A DNA stretch of 57,803 bases. It comes from Spirogloea muscicola (taxonomy: Eukaryota > Streptophyta > Zygnematophyceae > Spirogloeales > Spirogloeaceae). Within the stretch, counting starts at the first letter, position 1; the number at the start of each line of letters is the position of its first letter. Positions 21,570-34,400 of this stretch are shown here, piece after piece. The position numbers were made by a program, and so were the translations under genes. Below the pieces are notes generated by a model, which saw only the letters and a list, made by a program, of their open reading frames with translations, was not told the origin of the DNA and did no database searches. The stretch lies in assembly GCA_009602725.1 (NCBI GenBank), contig WELB01000333.1, forward strand, positions 44,151 through 101,953, given 5' to 3'.

Positions 21570-24500
21570 TCACACCCGTACCTTCGCCTTGGGCTTGGAC
21601 CCAACAAGAACCTTCTTCTTAGGTGGAGGCGGTGGCTGCGCGAGGAGGAAGCAGCAGCAGGCCTCAGTGTAGTCTTAACTTATCATTTTTGTGATGTTAT
21701 GGCAGAGCAACACAAGACCACTTTGCATATGCCAGTCAAGCAATAACAGCAGCAAAATTGAAGAAGCAACTACTTCCGCTATACCTCGACCACCAGGGTT
21801 GACGAAGATAAGCAGCAAGCCTGCTAAAGACTCAGCAGACCCCACATGAGCACCAAATACCCTGCGGCAAATTGGGAGTGTGACCTGACACAATACTGCT
21901 CATACCGTGGAAAGCTCTTCCTCGTGCTTTGGGATGAAGGCTGTGTCCACCTTGCCATCCTTGAAGTCCTGCAAAGATATGAGGCACTCTGTCACACAAC
22001 AGCAAAGTGCTAGATGTGGTGCAAAAGCTAGCCCAAGACATGAAGCTGCCTTGAAGTCAAATGCATGTATTGCTCCTGCTCAGCATGACTCCAAGCACCT
22101 TCTGGGCAGAGACTCTTAGAAAATTGATCCAACTGTTCACCTGAATGTCCAATATCAATTTATGGTAGTCTATTGTGGTTGGGATCCCTGTCAATCAGCA
22201 TATCAGGAAGCTTATGAATAAACTGGGCTGACTACTGTGCACTGGTGCAGTATCAGTAATCTATCCAGCAAAAGAATGAGGGAGTTTTCAACTAACCACC
22301 ACTTTGCTAAGTGTAAATTTGCTGAAGGCACTGGCAAAATTATGCATCTATCAAGCATTATGTGTATACTTAGATGTCACCATTGACCATTTGACAAATC
22401 ACCTGTGCAGACCGTGTCGCTGAGGGCACGCTTCATGCGCTCGATGGCCTTTTCACGCGTCGGTCCCCACACGATGAGCTGTTTTGCTGGTCACTAGTCA
22501 GTTATGGTCGAGCAGCTATGGAGCTTGAAAGGCAGCACATCTATGAACCTCAACATATCTATGAGGGCTATCAATTCAACAGTGTACCCAGACCATTCAA
22601 AGATCAATCAAGAACGCCATCATGTGCTAAGTCCCTCTCAAAGTGCTTCGATTAGCTCAAACTCACTGCATTCATATCAGTGGAGGTACTCAATGATAAT
22701 GGACACACAAGGGCAATTGAAAGATTCTCCTGCTTGCAAAAGAGGTCGCTGACCTTGCCAAGGAGTGAATCATAACTAGGTGGCACCAGGTAGTCAGCAT
22801 ATACATGACTGTCCATACGAGTGAATGGCCCTCCAGGAGGAAGCCAGGCCAGTATGCGGCCTGAACAGCGCACCATCAAGCCAGGCAAAGGTCCCATAAC
22901 CAAACTATATCGCTTCATACATAGCAAATATATCATGGGAAGCTTATTCAGTCAGCTTATTCAGTATTTATTCAGCTTATACATACTCATTCTCCTTCAG
23001 CTTTTCAAGTTGCAGATGTGCAAATGGCCCTCACCAGGGCCCGGACGGAAACCTTGGAAGGCATCCTCCGCATTTATCCGGCACTCAATGGCATGCCCAC
23101 GGAGCTCAATATCCTCCTGCACTCGATTTCAGAGCAAGTACCAGAGCAGAGCTCTTACCACAGATTTCTCCAGATTTGTCCACATTATGTAGGTACATTG
23201 CATTGGCAAGCTGATTGTGATGTGAACTTCATGCTTCGCAGAATTAGCGTTTAACATTTGGCATTTAGCTTTCAATCTGAGTCTGCTTGGCCACCTGTTT
23301 GTAGCGAAGCTTCTTGCCCATGGCGACCCGTATCTGCTCTTCAATCAGATCAATGGACGAGATCATCTCCGTGACTGGATGCTCCACCTAAATATAAACA
23401 GATGGTCTCTAAGCTTTCAGGTACTTGTAAGTAGTCACTGATGAAGACCTACAGCCTTTGACAACATGAAGCACAAGGAGCACCTGAAGCACAAGGACCC
23501 TGGCTAGGCATGGTAGAAGTACCTGGATTCTCGTGTTCATCTCCATGAAGTAAAAGCCACCACTCTCATCAAGGAGAAACTCTACAGTGCCTACTCCAAT
23601 GTACCCAATTGAAGCACCTGCAGCCACAGCTGCATCTCCCATGGCCTTTCGAAGCTGCGGGGTCAATGCTGGAGAAGGAGCTTCCTCCAACAGCTTCTGA
23701 TTCCTCCGCTGCATTGCGCACAAGTCGACAACGTGTTCAATTCAATTCTTCAAGCACAAAGACAAGATCCACTGTTGTGATCAAAAGGATCTCTGTTTCT
23801 TTTGGTCTGAAGGCAGCAAGTTGTCCACCTGTATGCTGCAGTCGCGCTCTCCAAGATGGATGCAGTTGCCATACTTGTCACATAAAATCTGCACGTGACA
23901 TAAACACGAGAGATTAATGGAGTCACCATGTGATCATGTGCTTCAGCAGTCCTGCCATTCTTGCATTTGCTGGATAGAATACAAGCAATACTTGCGTGTG
24001 CTGGCAGGTGTTTGTTCATTGAGGAGAGGTAGCACGGCATCTCAACTCAAGTTGCACGAGGAAAGGATAGTCCAACAGTAGATTCCTCTGCAATCACAAG
24101 AATATGGAACACATTGCAACACAGCTGGACCTCAATATAACAGGCCTGTACCTGGAATTCAATATGACGAGGATTGATAATGGCCTTTTCCAGGTACACA
24201 CCATCATTGCCAAATGCTGCGCCTGCTTCACTCTTGGCCGCCTGCAGATACATTCGATCTTTGTCAGCCATCAGCATCTCACTTGGCATGTTGAGTTCAC
24301 TAACCGATCCAAGTCTTTGACTCAACTAGCCACGTTATTTACCTCGCTGTCCAAGCCCTGGGCATCAGAACTAACTTGTGCATCTTATGGTCACTTTGGA
24401 AAATATGATCACACAGATGATGGAGAATAGGATCTTCGCTCGGCAAGAGCTTATTTGAAGGGGAGATTCTTTGACCTGCAAGAGTTTGACAAATTCGCCT

Positions 24501-26033
24501 GGCTCCTTCGCCAACCTCATGCCACGTCCACCACCTCCAGCGGTGGCCTGTAAGGTGATGAGAAGTTGTGCTCTCAGCTACTCAAAGACGGATGCAATAA
24601 GTGCACTTGAAACCAAGGCTCCGACCACATGGAGCATGGAGAGACACTCGACAACGTATATGGAGTTTAAAGAGTACCTTTATCATTATTGGGAAGCCAA
24701 TCTCATCTGCAAGCTTCACAGCTTCCTCTGTGGTCTGTCAAAGGACACCAACACGGCATAACTTTAGTCTCTTTTAAATAGCAAGAAGTTGTTCTATAGC
24801 TGCTCCCACATTTGCCAAGGACAGCTTGTCAAGAGTAACAGGGATAGCTGTAAGTCGTACTTGGTTCTGCAAGGGCTCTGTGCTTGCAGCTAATGCATAT
24901 CTGCAAACTCCCTGTAAATGGCTACGCCACCATGAACTATGTAGACTAATGCACTCACAAATTAGACATAGAGTTGGCAGAGGTACTAACGTCAACGAGT
25001 CCGTCGCTGCCTGGTACACAAGGTACTCTAGCATTCCTCATTGTCTCCCGAGCTGTTGCCTTGTCTCCCATCAATCTGATGCTGTCTGGCTGCATGTCCA
25101 ACAGCCTCTGCCTTAAGAAGCAGGTGACTAGTGTTTGTTGCAATGTGAATCTGATGCAGCCCTCTCTCTTGACAGTCTTTGTCGAACAGATAGGTCAAAG
25201 TTCCTTACATTAGGGCCAATGAAATTGAGGCCGTGGTCCTTGCAGATCTCCACAAAGGTTGCATTCTCAGCAAGAAATCCATAACCAGGATGCAGCATTG
25301 TGCAGTTGTGACTGACTGCTGCCGCCACAATATTCGGGATGTTCAAATACCTGCGTGCAGTCAGTCAAGTCTTTGAGCACTGCTCGCAAAGTAGGACTGT
25401 CAAGCTTGTCCAGTCATCTGATCATAGTGCTGTCTAAGTTGAGTGTACAGGTCTGCTACCACTTGTAATTACAGCACTGCATCAGATGCTTGTTGTCATA
25501 CTACTACAAAGAATACAGGGACCTTTTATCTTCATTTGAGTATCAGCCTGCCAATGCAAATGAGATACCAAGAGGCACATTGCCGGTTTGGTGATTGACA
25601 ACGCAGACCACCAAATAAACGTATTGGCAGACAGTTGCTTGACAAGAGCAGCGTGGCTGGAGGTAGCTTACGATTGGCTGCTAGGAGCTTCGCCTATGCA
25701 GACAGCCTCATCCGCGAGCTGCACGTGCAGTGCCTTGCTGTCTATGGTCGAGTACACAGCCACGCAGGGAATACCCATCTCGTGCGCGGTGCGAATGATG
25801 CGCACTGCAATCTCCCCACGGTTGGCGACCAGGATTTTCTCCTGGCACCTAACGCCGACAGCACCAGTCTGTGTCGCATTGGTCGTGACTTGCGGTGCCA
25901 TTGCGCTCTGCCTCCATGACTTGCCATAAGCACCACCGAGGAAAGCACTCTGTATTCTGAGCGGCGCAGCCCGGCTAGCTTGGAGGGTCCCCTGCATGCA
26001 GGTGGTGGCAGCTGCCTTCGTTGATGGAGTCAT
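21570..26033 (-). CDS. accC: Biotin carboxylase subunit of heteromeric plastid acetyl-CoA carboxylase
   Basis: Carboxylates biotin on BCCP using ATP and bicarbonate, the first half-reaction of malonyl-CoA and fatty acid synthesis in the plastid. About 15 short exons. The likely start (26033, [12 protein letters not shown]) opens a Ser/Thr/Ala/Arg-rich presequence suited to plastid import. Then follow [52 protein letters not shown], the ATP-grasp glycine loop [54 protein letters not shown] then [37 protein letters not shown] and [19 protein letters not shown]. All core catalytic motifs are intact. The final exon ([20 protein letters not shown], stop at 21570) is a basic tail I do not recall from plant CAC2. 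Homomeric multidomain ACCase is excluded: no BCCP or carboxyltransferase domain follows. Confidence 0.95.
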
Positions 26034-27232
26034 GACATTGCATTGCACCTGGGGAGTGAAGAATAAGACACGGACAATTGTCACTGAGTCAGTCGTGCTA
26101 TCAGGTGAGAAGCACACCTGATTGTGACATCATCAGAAGTGCCGACCAATGCGTGCACAAGGTCAGGCGGGTCAGACGTCCAGCGTGAACCGTCGAAAGC
26201 CTCCGACTCGACAGGCTCGGACACGCAATCGGCCAACACAGCAGCAGTTAGAGCTCGCCGAGCGAAGAACAAGCGATACGGCGGGAAGTCCAGGCGCCCA
26301 GACTTCCCCGACAGCAGAGCGCACCACGGCAGGGCAGAGCTTGCCGAGCGCGGCGGCGGCGGGCGCCATGGCGGCCTGCTGCGGAGGCCGGCGCCGCCCT
26401 GAATGGCCGAGCCGTGGGCGCCGCCGGCGGCGCAGCGGCGGCGGCGCGGGAGGTCGAATGGAGGGGCGCCGGTGGTTTGTGAGGTCTGCCGGGGCTCTGA
26501 GCTGCTGCGCCGGATTCTAGGAGCCGGCCACCTCCCTCCTCTCCCTCCTTCCCCGAGGTCACATCACCCGCGTTCCCGGCGCCTCCCCTGGCAGCCACCC
26601 GCACCCGTCCTCTGCCGGCACCGCGACGGGGTCCGCCCCAGGTCGTCTCGGCCTCGACGGTCCGCTCCCAATCACCATTCAAGTCTCTCCCGTCTCGTCC
26701 CACTGAGCCCCCTTGCCCAAGGACCCGCCTCGCCCTGCAGAGGATGTACAGGTAGCGGCGCGCGATCTTATTGGCAGGCTGCTTCACATGCGCCACGTGT
26801 CGCATTGGTGCAGCTTGCGTCCCGCCATCCTCGGGGGTTGATGCTGACGGCGCCGCGTCAAGCGTCATCAGTGGCCCTTACGCTGGTGGGTGCTGCGCCC
26901 CCCGGGCATTTTTTGCGGCCTGAAACAACAGGCTTAGGGAAAGGGCAGAATTTATTACCTGCCCGAGGAAACAGGGCTGCCCGGGCATCCTTTACCGGCT
27001 CACTCGGAACTTGTCCATTCCCGCTTTCGGATCTCCCTGCAGTGGTCCTGATCATTTGCCATTGTACTTTAGAGAGGCAATTCGTATGGGGAGAGCCGGT
27101 CTGTGCCAAAATTGTTCTTACGGCGGGGCAGGACACGATCGCCCACTTGGAGCGCCCGGAGGGGCCATGGCGGAGAGTTGGGGGTAACGGGGCAGCTCGA
27201 AGGGAGGCGGCTGGTCACGCTTCGGGCAGAGC
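26034..27232. promoter_or_regulatory. GC-rich divergent intergenic region
   Basis: About 1.2 kb upstream of biotin carboxylase (-) and of a poorly resolved plus-strand gene. Long open frames occur on both strands, but the products are Arg/Pro/Gly-rich composition artefacts without domains. It probably acts as a shared promoter region; no specific site could be identified. Confidence 0.4.
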
Positions 27233-29139
27233 TTGGAGAGGGAGGGAGTCACGGCACGGGGTGAGCTGAGTTGCAGCAGGCCCCTCGAGCCTGCGCAGCC
27301 GCCGCCGCCGCCGCCGCCGCGGCCGCCGCCGCCGTGGGACGCCGCATCGCCTCCAGGCCAGAACTCCGCGTGGGGCTGCCAAAGCGCAGCTCGTCAACCT
27401 CCGCCGCTGGCTCAGAACCTGCCTTGCTGGCCTTCTGCGCAGCTGGCGCAGGTGTACAACTGGACAGCTGTGCTGCTGGAGCTGAGGTGTGCGATCAGTT
27501 GCTCAAAGCTATGAAAGTCGACATGATTACGAATCATACAAGCATCAGAAGAGCAGTCTTACTGACCTCTCGCCTCAGAGACGAGATTGTTGCACTGGCC
27601 ACCTGGCCTCACTGGCCAATATTGCATTTGTCCCTGTGCAGTTGATCAAGAACTTCACTATTTTCAGGACTCCTGCTCCTTGAGTGTAAGTCACCGCCAT
27701 ACCTTCGAGTGTAGAGCGACGCTCATATTCCAAGCTCCCTTAAGCTTCTTTAAATAAGTTGTTCAATACTAAATAATGAGAGTTGCAAAGCGGATAACTT
27801 GTTTGTCAGACGCCCTGGTGGAAGCTGCTCACAGCAATGAAGCTCGTAAGCGTACCATTGTGCAGCTGAACCTCAGTCGATGTACAAACCGTGATCTCGG
27901 AGGATGCCCTGTATGTTAACATACTCTTCTGCGAGCTTGATGATGGCTTGCTTTTCTAGAGTCCACATTTAGCAGAAGATATTCTCTATGACGATTTATC
28001 TTCTTTTGGTGAATTGTTCGATGTCTTGTGGGGCTTTTTGTTCGATAGTCTGACTGGAAATGATCGGGACTCCTACCACTTGCAGGCCGCATGTAGTAAT
28101 TAGCTTGCCAACACAGGTGCTCTGAAGGTGTCACTGGCACTCTGCTTGCTATTGATGATCTAGGTGGCGTGAGTAGGAGAGCACTTGCAGCAAGTACGAG
28201 TATACCATAGAGGACGCGCGGCTATAAGTGTCATCATAAGAATATCCATTGGAGATGAAGTCTTATCAGGCCATGGATGGAGGCACCAGGGTGCTCTGGC
28301 AGAGGATGCTCCTCATGATGGTGCTGGTTGAAAATGTGCAGCTAGTTGTTAGCAAGCAAGATCGACCTGAAGCTCCAGGTGGAGCAAGCAGCCACTTAAG
28401 CTTAGCAAACCTAAGGGCGTGCATATCCGTCATGATGATAAACATCTTGTCGATTTTTCAGTTCACTGGCAGTTATTTGTCCAACTGAACTCTAGACGAT
28501 GCCCAAGCCGAGGTCTCATGCTACAACAAGCCTGTTAGTGATCACGCACTTCACCTGAGGTTTTGTTGTGTATATAGTCAGCTACATTTTGTATACTAAA
28601 CAGCAATCTCTTGCATTGTCTGGATACTTCTACTGCAAATGAACAGGTGGCTGGACGTCGTTTCAAGAGCAGACCCCTGGTCACAATGAGCTGCACAGGA
28701 GCCAAGGGCCGCGTATCGCTGCGGCACACTCAAGCAAGCCAGCGCAGCATGCTTCGTCGTTACCATTGAACAGGAGGCAGACATTGTGGATGAGAAATGT
28801 AGAAGTATCTCATGAAGGAGAAGCAGGCATAGATGGTCGTCATCGTGACAGGCAGCAGGCACTACGATCAGCAGAGAAGAGATTGACCAAGACAATGTTC
28901 GTATCTGAGGAGGATGGTGAACTCGACCACGGTGCTGCTCAGGCAGGGCCACGGTCTACACCTCTGCGCAGTTCATCTATGCATTTGGATGTTACCCAAG
29001 CTGACGCACTGATGGGGAGCGGTGGACGCTCATCAGCTGGCCGTGAGGAGCTGGAGACGTCGCCTGAGGTGGCAGAGCAGGAGGAAATAGAGCGCCTCAT
29101 TGATGAGCACAGGGGCTTAGTCAGGCCAGACAACCCATG
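27233..29139 (+). CDS. Unresolved intron-containing gene, function unknown
   Basis: Several stretches look like exons but I could not join them confidently. 27233-27485 is a CCG-repeat-containing open stretch. 27641-27684, between a TGTGCAG acceptor and a GTAAGT donor, can read DQELHYFQDSCSLS. 27809-27845 lies between a TTTGTCAG acceptor and a GTAAGC donor. About 28346-28371 can read SKIDLKLQ. 28770-29139 is the best coding candidate, with QALRSAEKRLTKTMFVSEED and EVAEQEEIERLIDEHRGLVR, an acidic and probably helical or disordered segment. No family is recognised. The plus strand is preferred because the splice-like signals agree on it. Start, end and exon number are uncertain. Confidence 0.25.
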
Positions 29140-29679
29140 AAGTCTTTGGCCACGAGTCTGCAGCAGCAGGGTAGCAAGTACTTGGTGGCGCTCGTCCAGC
29201 TGCTGGTTGTTCAGGATCTCCCGCTGCATCAACTTCATGTGGAGCTCGATTCATGACGTGTCAGAAGCGTAGGGCTTACAAATTCGTCAGCTGATGAGAT
29301 ACTATGTTTTGTTACTGAGCACAAGTCTGAGCACCTGGCCAGCAGGTTGCACTGTGCACTTGACACGGGCTTACAGGTCCTACACTCAACAGTATCGACA
29401 GCTGTGGTCTTGTAGTAAATTAGAATCGTACAATTGTAGAATTGTTCTTGTAGGGATTATTGGGACACCTGCAACTTTGCTGTCAATGCAAAATATAGAA
29501 CACGTATACATTCAGCAATGTGATGCATGGAATCCTTCGATCTTGGTCTGACCCACTTGCATATGCAGTGCAAAACATGATGGAGTCTAGTCCCCTTTGA
29601 CAAGCCAGCTCTGGCCAACCCCGCAGATTCTCGTCAGCAGGAAAAGACGCTTGCAGTAGAGGTCGGTGGCTGTGAGAAG
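29140..29679. other. Intergenic stretch, no gene recognised
   Basis: Mostly AT-balanced sequence between the unresolved plus-strand gene and LINE debris. Its first 100 bases may still belong to that gene (an open stretch reading KSLATSLQQQG at about 29140-29175). Confidence 0.4.
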
Positions 29680-30939
29680 AAGGCTCGCCCATAAAGAAAG
29701 AGGGGCTGGCAAAGCCAGCCCAAAAAGAATGGACAATGTCCAAAGCCGAAGAATGAGAAGCCGAGGAAGGACTCCTCTACTCTACCAATCACGACAACAT
29801 ACTAGGGAAGCTCAGTACCCGCGAGTGAGCAACATCAGGTCCGAGTAGCTCGAGGCAGGGAAGGAGGCACTCCGCCGAGACCCGGAGGNNNNNNNNNNNN
29901 NNNNNNNNNNNNNNNNNNNNNNNNNNNNNNNNNNNNNNNNNNNNNNNNNNNNNNNNNNNNNNNNNNNNNNNNNNNNNNNNNNNNNNNNNNNNNNNNNNNN
30001 NNNNNNNNNNNNNNNNNNNNNNNNNNNNNNNNNNNNNNNNNNNNNNNNNNNNNNNNNNNNNNNNNNNNNNNNNNNNNNNGGGCGGGATAGCGACCAGGTC
30101 GGCGCGCCGGGTGTGCGACCGGCCGTCCTCGCCCCGCAGGATGGGCATGACTGAGGAGCACTCCACCGCCACCTTGAAGCCCGCCTCTATGAACACCCCC
30201 TGCATACCATCGCGCAAAAGATCATGGGAAGCGGTCCTCTCGCCTCCGTGGGCGCAACGGAGCATGTGCGCGGCCAGCTCCGCAGGGTCGGCGTGCCGGG
30301 CGCCGCACTCGCACTGTGTGACACCTGTAAGGCAGGGAGGGAGGAGCCCCAAGAGCCGATGCACCGCCGTCCGGTAGACCTCGTCGGGCATGGTAAGTGC
30401 GGCATAGAGTGGGAGCGCTTGGAGCCACGCCGCCGCCCCAGGGGAAGAGGCGGAGAGAAGCCGAGCACGCCCGCGAACGTCAGACGGAGGGAGAAGCTCC
30501 ACCGCCTGGTCGGAGGCCGCCTTCTCGACCAACGCCGTGAAGCGTGCCTGAGCCCGCAGGTCTGGAGTGTGGGCGAGGTGCCGGAAAGGAACAGTCTGCT
30601 CGGACATGTTGGGGTGGACCTGCAGGAGCCTGTCGCGGGCAGTGCGGAGGGCGACTTGGAAGGGGAGTTGGCCTGTCTCCACATCGGCTGCCGCCCGCTC
30701 CAGGGCGCGTTGTCCGTGCACGAGGAACCGCTGACACATGGGGGCGGCCACCTGCGCCCAGCTTCCCAGGAAGGCCGCCTCACAGACGCGGGCAACTGAG
30801 CGGCATCCCAAGCCGCCACGACTGATCGGCAGGCTGGCCTGCAGCTGCGCAGCTTGGGTGTGAGAGGCCAACCCAGTCTAAAGAAAGAACAAAGTTCGAA
30901 GGGGCCAGAAAACAAGCGTTGAAGCACACAGCGACTCAA
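29680..30939 (-). mobile_element. LINE fragment with post-RT and CCHC/nuclease-like C-terminal domain, interrupted by gap
   Basis: Minus-strand frame with LQASLPISRGGLGCRSVARV, an alpha-helical linker, a Cys/His cluster (CECGARHADPAELAAHMLRC), then RTASHDLLRDGMQ and RRADLVAIPP. 191 N follow, and then the LINE 3' end, whose frame closes near 29840 at a position equivalent to the LLTRGY stop in other copies. The 3' UTR stem-loop (29702-29721) lies just beyond. The reverse transcriptase core is absent; the 5' side is truncated near 30940. Confidence 0.8.
29889..30079. other. Assembly gap (191 N) inside LINE
   Basis: Run of N within the LINE C-terminal region, consistent with a repeat-induced assembly break. 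Confidence 0.98.
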
Positions 30940-31009
30940 GTGGCTACTGGGTACTCAATAGCCCTTGTTGATCAGCCGGAGATTAGAGATACGAAACCTT
31001 ACAAGTTTA

Positions 31010-31150
31010 CTTTTTGTTCATCCTTTTGGGCTGGCCTCTCACGGCCACCGCCTTACTGGTCTTGAATTTACCGTTGACGCTTACCACTTACCGCTGTTTC
31101 TGATGTTGTGATTTTTTTCTTTAGGGCTGGCCTCTCACAGTTACCGCTAT
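31010..31150 (+). repeat. Two partial LINE-tail stem-loops upstream of KDTA
   Basis: 31012-31055 reads TTTTTGTTCATCC, TTTTGGGCTGGCCTCTCACG, GCCACCGCC. 31125-31146 reads AGGGCTGGCCTCTCACAG. These match 8936-8995 and 49350-49385. They lie within 400 bases of the KDTA start codon, so they could be part of its 5' leader or promoter. Confidence 0.6.
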
Positions 31151-31413
31151 ACTTTGGAAGAGCCGTTTCTGATATGAAAGAGGAGCTTCTTTCCTCTTTA
31201 GTCTTGAGAAGTAGCTGCACTGCCTGGTCCTCGACAATCGCCGCCGCCGCTGGCCCAGCCATGCGCCTGCGCCGGCTGGCTCCAGCAGCAGCAGCGCAAG
31301 CTGTGGCAGGCCGCCGAGTGAACAATCGACGAAACCCAAGAGGCCTCCGCGCTCGGCGGCGCCGCACGAGGCGAGCCTGCGAGGCGCGGCGGCCGTCACC
31401 GGACCGACTGACC

Positions 31414-34400
31414 ATGGCAGCCGCCGCCAGTTGCCAGCCCGAGCTGCCGCCGGCTTACGGCGTGTACCGCGCGCTCACGGCCGCCGCCAGCCCTCTCCTG
31501 GCGCTGGGCCTCCGCCTCCAGGCCGCGTTGGACCCGCCAACGCGCGGCCGGCTTCGTGGGCGGACGAACGCCTGGGCAGGGCCTCGCTGCCCAGGCCGCC
31601 CGGCCCGCTGGCCTGGTTCCACGCCGTCTCGCTCGGTGCGGCTCATCGGCTCAACCCTAACCCTAAAACCCAGAGTCTAAACCCTTGAACCCAGAACGCT
31701 GACTGCTCACAAACTCGTCTCGAGCTCTCAAGCTTCCATCAAGAGCTTCCTACCCCTGTCATTGAGAGCCTGTAAGAACGTAAGTACTTAAGTACTTACC
31801 CGTGTGTACTCCTCCTCCTCCTCCTCCTAGTAGTAGCTTGATACATGCAGTGATCCTCCTGCTACACGATAGTAAGGTCAATGTGAGACCAATGTGGGAC
31901 CAATGTGGGACCAAGTATTGACTTGCGTTGTCCTAGTAGTCATCAGCTTGCTTGCTTCAGGGATTTCCCTTTCCCTCTCTTGGAGATCATGTCCCTTTGA
32001 TAAATACATTGATGAAGCGTCTATGGAACGGCCCTCTGCTGCGTAGCGAGCTGTGGGCCATGTGGTGTCAGCAACCTGGCCTGCGACTCCTGCCTCTGTG
32101 GCTTGCACAGCAAGGGCCTGTGCCAACAACCTATGTGGTCTCAGTCGCTCCAGGCCCATCCCTAACAATGTACTCTAAATCCTCAATCCATCCTTTGCAA
32201 TCGTATCCTAAGTCCTGAACAGTGGACTGCCGTTTAGCAGAAAGCTGACATCAGAAGACAAACGTTCGGTGCTGCTTCCTGCCCAGGCGAAGGCATGGCT
32301 GCTGTGGCACTCATCCAGCGGTGTCGAGAGCGCCTGCCCGCCTTGAACGTGCTCCTGACCACGTCAACAATGGGCGCCTGGTACAATATTAGCCAATGCA
32401 GATGCAATACCCTTAATTTCATTTGTTATCAGTAGTCCAACTAATGATGCACAGTGAAGTGCTAAGTCATGGTTGGCTTAATGCCTACAACCTCCTCTAC
32501 TGTCCCTACAACATTCGCGCGCGAGCATGGCCAGCCCCATGTACTTGACATGCCGGCTTGGCCATGCGGCAGGTCAGTGCTTCACAAGCTGCTTCCCTCC
32601 GGAACTCTGCTTCAGGTGAGCAGTCCAAAAGCTCCATAAGGTGTTAAGCCACTTGTTTCATAACGTCTTCTCTGCCTCATGGCTCCTTCCCAGTACTGCA
32701 GCCAAATTGTCAACCAATGTCATGTATCTCAGAGATGTGACTTTTGCACCTGTCATTGCATAACCTTGCCAAGCCTGGTCAAACATGGCCTTGAGGTCTA
32801 TCAGAACTATGTGGTCACGAATGTACCTACATGACTGTCATATGCAAGCCCAAATGTGACACCACCAGCAGTCGTGGTTCACGCTCTTTCAAGTCAAGGG
32901 AGTACAGTTGTCTTGTCAGCAAAACATCAACCAGAGCGCTCATTCCCCATGCTGTGGACTGCGGCGTAGTTTGCTCCCATCGACTCGCCCGCGGCAGTGC
33001 ATGCATTCTTGGAGCACTGGCGGCCCAATGCGCTGGTGCTTGTGGAGTCGGAGCTGTGGCCCAACCTGGTGACCATGACGGCCAGTCAGCAGGTGACAAA
33101 GTTCGCAGGACGTCATGACCTCCGTGCACATCGTTCTCCTCCTCAAACCCTAGAGCTTCAGTGGGAAGCTCCAAGGGGAGTGAGTGTCCAGCAGCAGATG
33201 CAGGAGAGCCATGCAATGCTCTCCCATAGCTAGTTGCGCAGGCTACTGATTTGTTCAGCATCCAATTTGCAACGCTCTGCGGCAGATTCCCATGGCGCTT
33301 GTGAATGCACAGATGTCACCGAGGTCCTTCAGAAATTGGCGAGCGGCGGCAGCAGCTCGCTCGCTTGTGTCACTAATGCTGGCCTCCTTCTCTCTTATAC
33401 TTCCGCTGGTACGGCGCTGCCCCTGTGTGCACAGAGCTCAGAGAATTGTACAGAATTGATCAGCCCAGGCGGAACAAATTACCTCTGGTTGCTATTAATA
33501 TGGCAATGATATTTGCTGCCAAATAACGTTCTTGAATATCTGTACTGAGAGGATCAAATCGGTACACATGCCACAGAAACACCAGGAAAGCAATGCTGGG
33601 GTCTGCCCAGTCTATAGAATATTGCAGGTTGTCATGTCCAAGTAGATGAACTCAAGCTTTCATTAAATGGGGAGAGTCAAGCATGCCTTGTGCCGTCTGC
33701 CTTCCCTATGCTGCTCCTCTCACTCCTCCTGACTAGGAGTTGGTATTATAGCATTGAGCAGGACACAGTGCAGGCAACGCGGCTGCAGTTGCTGGGGGCA
33801 CGGCCTCACTCGATCAGATTTGCAGGCGACCTCAAGTACGGTGAGTCATTGAGTGGCCTTCTGCACTTCCATTAGCAAGGCACTCTATCAATGCTATACT
33901 TGCTCTTGCTTGAGGATGTGCCCAGATTGTAAGTATCTCACGGAGCTTCTCCTGTCATAGTGAGCTGCGGCATTGTTGCTGCAAGCTGTGCAGCCACCAC
34001 CGAGCTCCTGTCGCAGATCAACCCCGCCGCTGCCAGAACGAAGAAGGATCATTTCAAGCAGCAGCTACAGCCGGCTATGCGCAAGTCATGGCTGGCTGCC
34101 AGCACTCACTCAGGAGAAGAAGAAAGTAGAAGACCCAAACTTTAAACCCTGAAATGAAAAAACCTAAACCCCAACCCTGAAGTCTACACCAGATTCTGCT
34201 CGCCTTATGTTTGCATTTTGCTATCCTGACAGTTGAGTTTGACACGGCTGCAACTCCAAGTATGTTCAGAAAGCAGTTACCAGGGATCATGGGTAAACTT
34301 TGCTTTGCAGTCGTGGCACAAGTACATGAACGGCTGTCTACGAAGGTCTCGGGCTTGCTCACAGTCATAGCCCCCCGGCAGCCAGAGCGAGGGAATGACA

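Noticed and set aside
26149-27269. Long GC-rich ORFs on both strands between biotin carboxylase and the 27-kb gene
   Set aside because: Arg/Pro/Gly-rich products without domains and overlapping in several frames, as expected from composition.
28939-29238. Minus-strand frame opposite the 28.8-29.1 kb exon
   Set aside because: No splice signals or family resemblance on the minus strand; the plus-strand frame has better acceptor and donor context.
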